64,000 nucleotides of DNA. Origin: Methanohalobium evestigatum Z-7303. GTDB lineage: Archaea > Halobacteriota > Methanosarcinia > Methanosarcinales > Methanosarcinaceae. The notes beneath the pieces were generated by a model. That model was not told the origin of the DNA. It was given only the letters and a program-made list of their open reading frames with translations, and made no database searches. The stretch lies in contig NC_014253.1 in NCBI RefSeq assembly GCF_000196655.1, forward strand, positions 1,231,423 to 1,295,422, read 5' to 3'. Positions 1-8,195 of the stretch are shown in pieces. The position numbers and the translations under genes were made by a program. How positions within the stretch are numbered: the stretch's first letter is position 1; each line of letters begins with the position of its first letter.

Positions 1-142
1 GCTTTGAAGTTCTCCTCAAACTTAATCCTTGCTGGTACAGAAGTATAGACAATGCTAAGGCTTTTACATCATTTCTTTTCCTTTCCACAAAAGATTTAAT
101 ATCTACCAGTATCAAATCTAATAATGCCTCTAAGTTCATCAT
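1..142 (-). CDS. Transposase N-terminus, cut by window edge
   Basis: Reading leftward from the ATG at 142, an open frame of 47 codons runs off the window. It begins MMNLEALLDLILVDIKSF and continues with a basic segment (ERKRNDVK) and LSLRRTSK. This resembles the N-terminus of archaeal DDE transposases, where a helical segment precedes the HTH. The start is supported by a strong Shine-Dalgarno sequence (TAAGGAGG, about 148-155). Only the N-terminus is visible, so family and completeness are unknown. Confidence 0.45.
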   Translation of the reverse strand, partial: MMNLEALLDLILVDIKSFVERKRNDVKALALSILLYQQGLSLRRTSK

Positions 143-260
143 TCATCCTCCTTAAATAGAGGGAATGAATCTCCCTATTTATTTCTTAATTGAATAGTAC
201 CTTGTAATAGCGTAGAAATTTTTATAATACTTGATTTCTTTTTATTTGATAAGAGTAATT

Positions 261-1454
261 ATGGGAAAAGTAGTAGCTCTATTTGTAAATACCCTGAAAA
301 ATGGTGGAGCTGAGAGAGTTACATCTAACTTATCACTTAACCTATCTAATGATTATAATAAAAAATTAATCTTATATAATAAAGACCAAATTGATTATCC
401 TTATGATGGAGATATAATTGATTTGAATATAGATCAATCTAACCCTGTTAAAATAACTGTAAATAATATATTTCTCAAAACATACCGATTTTTGAAAGTA
501 ATGCTAAAACTTAAAAAGGTAAAAAAAGAGCATAATATAAGTACTACTATAAGTTTTTTAAATAATCCTAATATACTAAACCTGTTTTCTAAATATGATG
601 ACAAAACTATAATATCTGTAAGAAATTATAATTCAAAATTATTATCAGGTTTTGATGGTAAAATTTACAGTGTATTAATAAAATTGTTTTATAACAGAGC
701 TGATCTAGTTGTTGCAGTTTCAGAGGGTGTTAAAAGAGACCTCATTGATAACTTCAAAATAAACCCTGATAAAATTAAAGTAATTTACAACCCTTATGAA
801 ATAAGCAAAATTCAAGAAATGATGAATGAAAGTATAGAAGTAGAATACAGAGATTTGTTCAATTCACCTGTCATCATAAATGTTGCTAGGTTAGTGGAGC
901 AAAAAGGCCAGAAAAATTTGATTAAAGCTTTCAGTCAAGTAAAAAAAGAAATAGTGAATGCAAAATTAGTAATCCTTGGAAAAGGGGAACTTGAAGATGA
1001 TTTGAGAACAATGGCTAAAGAATACAAATTGGAAAATGATATATTCTTTATTGGTTTCCAAAAGAACCCTTTTAAATTTATTAAAAAATCTTCTGTTTTT
1101 GTATTATCCTCGTACAACGAAGGTTTTCCTAATACCCTAGTAGAAGCCATGTCATGTGGAACCCCTGTAATATCTACAGATTGTAAATCAGGTCCAAGGG
1201 AAATACTCGCTCCAGATACAGATATAAATTTTGAAACCAAATCTATTGAATATTCTCGTTATGGTATACTTACACCTGTTTGTAACATAAATAATAGCAA
1301 TAACTTGACAAAAAATGAATATATGCTCTCAGAATCTATAACTAGAATTTTAAAAGATAATGAATTAAATAAAAAATATGGAGCACTTGCAAAAAAAAGA
1401 GCATATGATTTTGATATAGAAAATATAATTCCTTTGTGGGAACAAAATTTGTAA
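261..1454 (+). CDS. GT4-family glycosyltransferase (copy 1)
   Basis: The product (about 397 residues) is a GT-B fold glycosyltransferase of family GT4 that should move a sugar from a nucleotide donor to a glycan acceptor at the cytoplasmic membrane face. The N-terminus has the glycine-rich NGGAERV loop; the C-terminal half has IINVARLVEQKGQ, VILGKGELEDDL and the donor-binding EGFPNTLVEAMSCGTPVIST segment with the family E-x7-E pattern. The ATG at 261 is preferred because the hydrophobic strand then starts directly; an ATG at 231 is also open. Its middle is nearly identical to the gene at 3673, whereas both ends differ, so the two genes have exchanged sequence. It opens a glycan locus ending with aglB. 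Acceptor and sugar are unknown. Confidence 0.88.
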   Translation: MGKVVALFVNTLKNGGAERVTSNLSLNLSNDYNKKLILYNKDQIDYPYDGDIIDLNIDQSNPVKITVNNIFLKTYRFLKVMLKLKKVKKEHNISTTISFLNNPNILNLFSKYDDKTIISVRNYNSKLLSGFDGKIYSVLIKLFYNRADLVVAVSEGVKRDLIDNFKINPDKIKVIYNPYEISKIQEMMNESIEVEYRDLFNSPVIINVARLVEQKGQKNLIKAFSQVKKEIVNAKLVILGKGELEDDLRTMAKEYKLENDIFFIGFQKNPFKFIKKSSVFVLSSYNEGFPNTLVEAMSCGTPVISTDCKSGPREILAPDTDINFETKSIEYSRYGILTPVCNINNSNNLTKNEYMLSESITRILKDNELNKKYGALAKKRAYDFDIENIIPLWEQNL

Positions 1455-1595
1455 ATTTATTAAAAGGTTTTAAAAAAGATATTTTTGGAAAAATAACTCA
1501 ATTTCAGACAAATTTAAAATACATTAAATTTTGAGATTAACTGGTTTATTTATAGATTACTTATAAACATTTCTAAATATTTTGTAGTGATTGTT

Positions 1596-2423
1596 ATGAA
1601 AGATAAATATGGAAGAACTTACGAAGCTATTAAAAACCATTACGATGTAGAAAAACAGATAGCAAACAAACTTAAAAAGTCTACAAGAGAAGAGAGAACA
1701 GAAATATATAGAAATATGTATGATGAATTATTTTCTAAAGTTCCCAATCATCCTAGATTATTGAAACGAAATAATGAGGAAGAAAGAAAAAAATCAATTA
1801 ATAATAAGCTAAATTTTTTGCTTGAATTTGTAAATGATAGTGATACTTTTTTGGAAGTTGGTCCGGATGATTGTAGATTAGCTTTTGAAGTATGTAATTA
1901 TGCACAATATGTATATGGACTAGATATATCTGACCAGATAGGTGATTATCCTAAAGAAAAAATACCTGCTAATTTCGAGCTATTAATATATGATGGTTAT
2001 AATTTGAATATGGATGATGAAAAAATAGATGTTTCATATAGCGACCAAATGATAGAACATTTGCATCCTGATGACATAGAATTACATTTCCAAATGATAA
2101 ATAGAATTCTTAAACATAATGGTTGTTATATTTTAGAAATACCCCATAATTTTAAAGGTCTCCATGATGTATCAAAATGATTTTCCGAGGTCCCTGAAGG
2201 ATTTCATTTAAAAGAATACACTTATAAAGAAATCATAAATATCTTAAAATATACAGGATTTTCAAATTGGAAATGTTATAGATTAATCAAAGGTTATAAT
2301 ATCAAAACTCCAACATCTATTATTACATTCATGGAAAAAATTATGAACCCTTTGCCAAAAAAAATGAAAAAAATAGTATCATCATTATTATTTCCAAATA
2401 TTGTAATTGTTGCATATAAATAA
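1596..2423 (+). pseudogene. SAM-dependent methyltransferase with in-frame TGA
   Basis: A class I methyltransferase frame: FLEVGPDDCRLAFEV is a glycine-poor SAM-binding motif I, and the later IDVSYSDQMIEHLHPDD and LEIPHNFKGLHDVSK match the acidic and post-core segments of sugar or lipid methyltransferases. The frame is stopped by TGA at 2178-2180, but the same frame stays open for 80 further codons to TAA at 2421. The continuation FSEVPEGFHLKEYTYKEI is what this family has directly after GxHDVS. One base change from an Arg, Trp or Cys codon would explain the stop. Selenocysteine is not expected in Methanosarcinales, so this is probably a recent nonsense mutation; the 194-residue truncated protein would keep the SAM fold. 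It lies in the glycan locus. Confidence 0.8.
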
Positions 2424-2595
2424 TATTAACCATATTTCTTGCAAAGAATTATAGGTTATATTATAATTTTCAGTAAATGTTACATTAAATGATTATTAGC
2501 TATTATAACTTTTGAAATAATCAGATAATTTAATAAAGAAGTATTCAAATTATATATTCATTATATGTTTTAGGATAATTATAGTTACGATTAAT

Positions 2596-3651
2596 ATGAA
2601 AATACTTATAACAGGTACTGCTGGATTCATAGGCTTCCATCTAGTTAAAAAATTAGTTAATTCTGAACATGAAATTATTGGATTGGACAATATCAATGAT
2701 TATTATGATGTTAACCTAAAATATGGGAGATTAGAAGAAACAGGGATAAATTCAAAAAAAATTGAATACAATAAATTTGTACAAAGCGATTTATATCCAA
2801 ATTACAGTTTTATTAAACTAAACCTTGAAGATAAAGAAAATATAAAATTTTTGTTTGAAAACGAGAAATTTGTTGTTGTTTGCCACCTAGCAGCCCAAGC
2901 AGGGGTAAGATACAGTATAACCCATCCTTATTCATACATACAGAGTAATATCGTAGGATTTTTAAATATACTTGAAAGTTGCAGATACAACAACATCAAA
3001 CATCTGGTCTATGCCAGCAGTTCAAGCGTTTATGGGCTTAATAAAAAAATGCCATTTTCTACACAGGACAATGTCGACCACCCCATAAGTTTGTATGCTT
3101 CAAGCAAAAAATCCAATGAACTGATGGCGCACACTTATAGTTATCTTTATAATATACCTACTACAGGATTGAGATTTTTCACAGTGTATGGTCCATGGGG
3201 TCGTCCAGATATGGCGTATTTCAAGTTCACAAAATCAATACTTGATGATAGACCGATTAATGTCTATAATTATGGTGATATGCAGAGAGATTTCACCTAC
3301 GTGGATGATGTAGTTGATGGTCTCATTAAAATTTTAGATAATGAACCACCATCTGGAAATAGTGATTGGTCCGGTGAGAAACCAGACCCATCCAGTTCCA
3401 CAGCTCCATATAGGGTCTACAATATTGGGAATAATAATCCTGTCAATTTGATAGATTTTATCAATGCAATCGAGAAGGCAACTGGAAAAGAAGCTAAAAA
3501 AAACTATAAGCCACTACAACCAGGTGATGTTATTTCTACCTGGGCGGATATAGATAATTTAATAAAAGATTTTAATTATGAGCCTAATACACCTGTTGAA
3601 AAAGGTATTAAGAAATTTGTAGGTTGGTACAGGAATTTTTATAATGTCTAA
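2596..3651 (+). CDS. NAD-dependent sugar-nucleotide epimerase (UDP-glucuronate 4-epimerase-like)
   Basis: This 351-residue protein is an extended short-chain dehydrogenase/reductase. The Rossmann loop is GTAGFIGFHL at residues 7-16, the serine-bearing strand is YASSSSVYG, and the catalytic pair is SLYASSKK (YxxxK). LRFFTVYGPWGRPDMA and the QRDFTYVDDVV segment are typical of the UDP-glucuronate 4-epimerase (CapI/GAE) branch, and the length fits. It would supply UDP-galacturonate or a related donor for the glycosyltransferases. The stop codon abuts the next gene without a gap, so the two are probably translated together. The exact substrate is inferred from subfamily resemblance. Confidence 0.85.
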   Translation: MKILITGTAGFIGFHLVKKLVNSEHEIIGLDNINDYYDVNLKYGRLEETGINSKKIEYNKFVQSDLYPNYSFIKLNLEDKENIKFLFENEKFVVVCHLAAQAGVRYSITHPYSYIQSNIVGFLNILESCRYNNIKHLVYASSSSVYGLNKKMPFSTQDNVDHPISLYASSKKSNELMAHTYSYLYNIPTTGLRFFTVYGPWGRPDMAYFKFTKSILDDRPINVYNYGDMQRDFTYVDDVVDGLIKILDNEPPSGNSDWSGEKPDPSSSTAPYRVYNIGNNNPVNLIDFINAIEKATGKEAKKNYKPLQPGDVISTWADIDNLIKDFNYEPNTPVEKGIKKFVGWYRNFYNV

Positions 3652-3672
3652 ATGATTTCAAACTTGATATTT

Positions 3673-4875
3673 ATGAGTAGAAGAATTGCTTTTTTAATAC
3701 CTACCTTGAGTAATGGTGGAGCAGAGAAGGTTATATCTAATCTTTCGCTTAATCTCTCTCATGAATATGATAAAATTATTCTTTTATATGATAGTAAACA
3801 GATAGACTATCAATATGATGGTGAAATCGTTGACTTAAATATTAATCAAATAGATACAAATAAAACCATATTTGAAAAATTAATTATTAAATTATATAAT
3901 ACTATTACATCTACTAGAAAGGTAAAAAAAATAAAAAAAATGTATGGCATCCAAACAACTGTAAGTTTTCTTACCGATTCTAATATTTTAAACATATTTT
4001 CTAAGTTAAATGATAAACTTATAATATCAGTAAGGAATTATAATTCAAAATTGTTGTCAGGTTTTGATGGTAAAATTTACAGTGTATTAATAAAATTGTT
4101 TTATAACAGAGCTGACGCAATAGTAGCAGTTTCAAAAGGTGTTGAAAAAGATCTGGTAGACAATTTCAAAATAGATCCTGATAAAATTAAAGTAATTTAC
4201 AACCCTTATGAAATAAGTAAAATTCAAGAAATGATGAATGAAAGCATAGAAGTAGAATACAGAGATTTGTTCAATTCACCTGTCATCATAAATGTTGCTA
4301 GGTTAGTAGAGCAAAAAGGTCAGAAACATCTGATTAAAGCTTTCAGTCAAGTAAAAGAAGAAATAGTGGATGCAAAATTAGTAATCCTTGGAAAAGGGGA
4401 ACTTGAAGATGATTTGAGAACAATGGCTAAAGAATACAAATTGGAAAATGATATATTCTTTATTGGTTTCCAAAAGAACCCTTTTAAATTTATTAAAAAA
4501 TCTTCTGTTTTTGTATTATCTTCTTACAATGAAGGTTTTCCTAATACGCTAGTAGAAGCTATGTCTTGTGGAACCCCAGTAATATCTACAGACTGTAAAT
4601 CAGGCCCAAGGGAAATACTCGCTCCAGATACAGATATAAATTTTGAAACCGAATCTATTGAATATTCTCGTTATGGTATACTTACACCTGTTTTTGATAA
4701 ATGCAAATTTAATAAAAATGACCTTTTAACTGAAAATGAAAAATTGCTTGCAAGTAGCCTTGTAGAGCTTTTAAAAAATAATAAATTAAGGGAAGATTAC
4801 GCATTATTAGCTCTACAAAGAGCACAAGATTTTGAAATCAAAAACATAATGTCACAATGGGAAGGAATCCTTTAA
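3673..4875 (+). CDS. GT4-family glycosyltransferase (copy 2)
   Basis: Paralogue of the gene at 261, about 400 residues, with the same NGGAEKV loop and EGFPNTLVEAMSCGTPVIST donor-site segment. The ATG at 3673 (MSRRIAFLIPTLS) aligns with the start of copy 1; an in-frame ATG at 3652 directly after the epimerase stop is also possible. From about residue 125 to 340 the two copies are nearly identical at DNA level, while residues 1-120 and the last 60 differ clearly. That mosaic pattern points to gene conversion preserving the donor-binding half while acceptor-side parts diverged. Probably co-transcribed with the epimerase. Confidence 0.87.
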   Translation: MSRRIAFLIPTLSNGGAEKVISNLSLNLSHEYDKIILLYDSKQIDYQYDGEIVDLNINQIDTNKTIFEKLIIKLYNTITSTRKVKKIKKMYGIQTTVSFLTDSNILNIFSKLNDKLIISVRNYNSKLLSGFDGKIYSVLIKLFYNRADAIVAVSKGVEKDLVDNFKIDPDKIKVIYNPYEISKIQEMMNESIEVEYRDLFNSPVIINVARLVEQKGQKHLIKAFSQVKEEIVDAKLVILGKGELEDDLRTMAKEYKLENDIFFIGFQKNPFKFIKKSSVFVLSSYNEGFPNTLVEAMSCGTPVISTDCKSGPREILAPDTDINFETESIEYSRYGILTPVFDKCKFNKNDLLTENEKLLASSLVELLKNNKLREDYALLALQRAQDFEIKNIMSQWEGIL

Positions 4876-4886
4876 ATTACTTAAAT

Positions 4887-5849
4887 TTAAATCAAAGCTT
4901 TTACAGTATCTCTAATACTTTTTTCTGAATTATAAGTGGGTTCCCATCCAAGATTTTTAAGTTTATCTATCGACAACATCATTTTTGGTACATCTCCTTT
5001 CCATCCTCTTGAACCACCTGTATAATTGAATTCTACATTTTTAAGACCCATTTCATCAACAACAATTTCTGCAATTTCTGTAACATTAATAGTATCTTCA
5101 GACCCTATATTATATATATTAACCGTATTATTGCTTTTATTAATAGAATATAAAATAGCATTTACACAATCATGTACGTGTAAATATGATTTCCTTTGCT
5201 GACCATCACCTAGTATTTCAAGTTGATTAGGGTTGATTTTTAATTTTTTTATAAAATCAAAAATTACTCCATGATTACTACGGTTTCCTACTATATTTGC
5301 AAATCTAAATATCCATGACTGCATATCAAACGTATGACAAAATGAGGAAATCAAACCTTCGCATGAAAGTTTAGAAGCACCATAGAGAGAAATGGGTACA
5401 AGTGGTCCATAATTTTCAGGTGTGGGTATTATATCAGCTTCTCCATATATAGTCGATGTAGATGTGAAAGCTATTTTTTTCACATTGTTTTTACGCATTG
5501 ATTCAAGTAAATTGTATGTAGCTTTTATATTCTGATCAAAGTGGACTTTAGTATTTTCTGAACCTAATTTAACATCAGGATTAGCTGCTATGTGGAAAAC
5601 AAAATCTGTTTCTTCACATGCTGAATCAATTTCTTTAAAATTAAGAAGGTTTCCATCAATAAACTTAAAGTTATTTTTGTTGATATGATGTTTAATAAAA
5701 TTTTCATTACCCGAGCTTAAATTATCGAAAATTAAAATCTCATTATCATATTCCATTAATAGGTCTAGAATATGGCTTCCAATAAATCCGGCACCACCTG
5801 TTATTAATATTTTAGTTTTTGATGGTATATTTAGATTTGTTTGAAACAT
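4887..5849 (-). CDS. NAD-dependent epimerase/dehydratase (UDP-glucose 4-epimerase-like)
   Basis: About 320 residues, extended SDR fold: ILITGGAGFIGSH forms the NAD-binding loop, FTSTSTIYGE holds the catalytic serine strand, and SLYGASKLSCE gives YxxxK. IFRFANIVG and the GDGQQRKSYLHVHDCVNA segment fit UDP-glucose or UDP-GlcNAc epimerases and dehydratases. The ATG at 5849 (MFQTNLN) is preferred to the upstream one at 5867. It faces the GT4 gene at 3673 tail to tail and follows the glycosyltransferase at 5874 in the same direction with a 6-base gap, so the latter two form a unit. Confidence 0.84.
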   Translation of the reverse strand: MFQTNLNIPSKTKILITGGAGFIGSHILDLLMEYDNEILIFDNLSSGNENFIKHHINKNNFKFIDGNLLNFKEIDSACEETDFVFHIAANPDVKLGSENTKVHFDQNIKATYNLLESMRKNNVKKIAFTSTSTIYGEADIIPTPENYGPLVPISLYGASKLSCEGLISSFCHTFDMQSWIFRFANIVGNRSNHGVIFDFIKKLKINPNQLEILGDGQQRKSYLHVHDCVNAILYSINKSNNTVNIYNIGSEDTINVTEIAEIVVDEMGLKNVEFNYTGGSRGWKGDVPKMMLSIDKLKNLGWEPTYNSEKSIRDTVKALI

Positions 5850-5873
5850 TAAATACCACAATTCCAAATTTGT

Positions 5874-7058
5874 TCATTTGTAATATTTATCTACTTTTTT
5901 GAATAGGTTTCCAAGTTTATCAGTTTCTTTATCGATATTAAATTTATTAACAATAATTTGTCTTCCTTTAATTCCCATTTTTTTTCTTTCATCTGGATTT
6001 TTGCAAAGCCTTATAATAGCATTTGTTAATTGTTTAACGTTTTTTTCAGGGATTATTAGCCCAGTATTTTCATTTTCTACCAACTCTGGAATTCCTGATA
6101 CATTTGTAGATATTACAGGTAATTCCATTGACATCGCTTCCATCATAGCTACTGGTATACCATCGCGATCACCATTTTTATCTATTACACATGGTAAAAC
6201 AAATATGTCAGCAGTATTGTAATATTCTATTAGTTCATAGTCTGTGACATCACCTACAAAATTAACATATTCTTTTATATTCAATTCTTCAACTAATTTT
6301 TTTAGTTCATTCTCAAGTTCGCCACTTCCCACGATAATGAATTCACAATTAGTACAATGTTTAATAACTTCTGGTATAGACCTTATTAAATATATATGTC
6401 CTTTTTTTTCAATAAGTCTAGATACTGACAAAATTTTTACCCTTGAGCTATTATTTTGCTTATTTGTGGGTTTGAATTTTTCATAATCGATTCCGCATCT
6501 GATGACATTAATATTATTATTTGAACCTATAACATTTTTCATGTAATTTTTATTGTACTCAGATATTGTGATATTATATTCAGCATCATCTAATGTTCTT
6601 TTTAAATGACTGATATTTGGATTACGATATAAATCATAAGCATGTGCTGTTAGAGTATAACTTAATCCAAAAATATTACTCAGTACTCTTGCATGAGCAG
6701 CTTTTGTCGCAAAATGAGCATGTATATGATTAATATCAATCTTTTCAATAATTATTGAAAAATATGCCATTTTAGTTGCATGCAGTGGTAATCTTTTATC
6801 TAATAATTCTTTAATAATATATTTTAAATAATATTTAATGAATTTTGGTAAGTTCTTTAAAACATATGTAATATCAAAGTAATAGGTTTTGTTCAATAGT
6901 TCATTGTCTAGTTCATCATGAACAATTGACTCTGAAGGCTTGTATATAGAGAAAATATAAATATCAAAGCCTTTCCTTTTAAGGTTAAAAATTTCATTTA
7001 ATATAAAGGATTCAGATAATTTTGGAAATTTAGATAATAAATATACTATTTTCACCAT
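5874..7058 (-). CDS. GT4-family glycosyltransferase (exopolysaccharide type)
   Basis: A 394-residue glycosyltransferase of the WcaL/colanic-acid type. The N-terminal half has the FPKLSESFILNEI motif typical of this branch and IHAHFATKAAHARVLS; the C-terminal half has ILSVSRLIEKKGHIYLI, FIIVGSGELENEL and GIPVAMMEAMSMELPVIST, the donor-binding segment. The ATG follows a GGTGAT ribosome binding site. It should extend a surface glycan. It is not closely related to the two other GT4 copies in this locus. Linkage and sugar cannot be told from sequence. Confidence 0.86.
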   Translation of the reverse strand: MVKIVYLLSKFPKLSESFILNEIFNLKRKGFDIYIFSIYKPSESIVHDELDNELLNKTYYFDITYVLKNLPKFIKYYLKYIIKELLDKRLPLHATKMAYFSIIIEKIDINHIHAHFATKAAHARVLSNIFGLSYTLTAHAYDLYRNPNISHLKRTLDDAEYNITISEYNKNYMKNVIGSNNNINVIRCGIDYEKFKPTNKQNNSSRVKILSVSRLIEKKGHIYLIRSIPEVIKHCTNCEFIIVGSGELENELKKLVEELNIKEYVNFVGDVTDYELIEYYNTADIFVLPCVIDKNGDRDGIPVAMMEAMSMELPVISTNVSGIPELVENENTGLIIPEKNVKQLTNAIIRLCKNPDERKKMGIKGRQIIVNKFNIDKETDKLGNLFKKVDKYYK

Positions 7059-7141
7059 ATCACCAAGATATTAGGTATTTGATTTTTAGTTTTAATATTA
7101 TGAATATATGGATTTAATTTTTAAAATTATTATGTTTTTTC

Positions 7142-7163
7142 CAAAATACTTATATCCCAACCT
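7142..7163 (+). promoter_or_regulatory. Promoter-like element shared with aglB
   Basis: A stretch with TATA-box character (ACTTATATCCCA) lies about 105 bases before the sulfotransferase-like gene. Nearly the same 22-base string occurs at 8131-8152 before aglB, differing at a few positions. The agreement suggests a common archaeal core promoter (BRE/TATA). Confidence 0.5.
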
Positions 7164-7267
7164 ACCTGTAGTTTAATTATCTAAAAAGGTATCTCATTTG
7201 CTGTATAATTAAAATATATTTATAGGAACATCATCTGAATATCTGAACTTATTAAATTTGTGATATT

Positions 7268-8101
7268 ATGTTATATATACATATAGGATTACCAAAGACC
7301 GGAACTACTTTTTTACAAGTTGAAATTTTTCCAAAATGGAACGGGATAAAATATCTTGGTGGTAGGAAAAAAGAAATAACATTGAAGGAATTAGTCGAGA
7401 TAGATGATAATCAAACATATCTTATATCTAAAGAATATCTAGCAGGTGAACCAAAAATTGTTAATTTAGCTAAGCTGTTTCCTGAAGCAAAAATAATGGT
7501 CAGTTTTAGAAAACATGATAAATGGGTAACTTCTAGGTATAAACAATATATTCAGGATATTAATTGTTCCACCTTAAGTTTCAAAGAATTTTTTGATATA
7601 GAAAACAATAATGGGTATTTCAAAAAAGAAAACCTTAACTACAGAAAAAAGATAAAAACTATAGAAGAATCTTTTAACCAGAAACCTTTCGTTTTTTTAC
7701 AAGAAGAACTTACAGATAACCTTGATGGAGTTCTAAAAGATATGGAATACTTCATGGGCGGAAGAGCTCCTAAAATTGATAAATTGGGGGATAATAAATC
7801 TAACAAAGGTTTAGGTTATTACCAATCGATTGTAATGATGAATGTTAATAAATTATTTAAATGTCCAAAAAACCCTAGTGGCATCATTCCCTATAACCAA
7901 TATACGTGGTTTGTAAGAAAAGTTATAAGATATATACTTCAAAATCCTTTAGCATCAGTACCCAAAAGATCAATAAAAATGGATGAGAAACAAAAAAAAT
8001 TAACTGAAGAATATTATAAAGATGACTGGAATTTTGTTTTGAATTACATTAAAAATGAATGTACTTACCGATATAATTTCGATGATTCAAGATATCGGTA
8101 A
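7268..8101 (+). CDS. Sulfotransferase-like P-loop protein
   Basis: The 277-residue product starts MLYIHIGLPKTGTTFLQ, the 5'-phosphosulfate-binding P-loop of PAPS-dependent sulfotransferases. MVSFRKHDKWVTSRYKQY matches the second (3'-phosphate-binding) region, where R and S contact PAPS. The C-terminal part is basic and without recognised motifs. It would transfer sulfate to a carbohydrate; its place just before aglB and after a sugar locus suggests sulfation of the N-glycan, as known for haloarchaeal and some methanogen S-layer glycans. The substrate is inferred from context only. Confidence 0.75.
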   Translation: MLYIHIGLPKTGTTFLQVEIFPKWNGIKYLGGRKKEITLKELVEIDDNQTYLISKEYLAGEPKIVNLAKLFPEAKIMVSFRKHDKWVTSRYKQYIQDINCSTLSFKEFFDIENNNGYFKKENLNYRKKIKTIEESFNQKPFVFLQEELTDNLDGVLKDMEYFMGGRAPKIDKLGDNKSNKGLGYYQSIVMMNVNKLFKCPKNPSGIIPYNQYTWFVRKVIRYILQNPLASVPKRSIKMDEKQKKLTEEYYKDDWNFVLNYIKNECTYRYNFDDSRYR

Positions 8102-8130
8102 CCTAATATCTAACATCAAAAATCTTTTCT

Positions 8131-8152
8131 CAAAACACTTATATTCCATCCT
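8131..8152 (+). promoter_or_regulatory. Promoter-like element upstream of aglB
   Basis: The string CACTTATATTCCATCC with a TATA-like core repeats the element at 7142-7163. It lies 44 bases before the ATG at 8196, a usual archaeal promoter distance for a short leader. Confidence 0.55.
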
Positions 8153-8195
8153 AAAGAATAACTTGCAGAACTAAAAATTAAAGCGAGTGGAATAC

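Noticed and set aside
2178..2180. Selenocysteine at the TGA of the methyltransferase
   Set aside because: No SECIS-like structure was seen, and the selenocysteine system is known from Methanococcales and Methanopyrus, not from Methanosarcinales.
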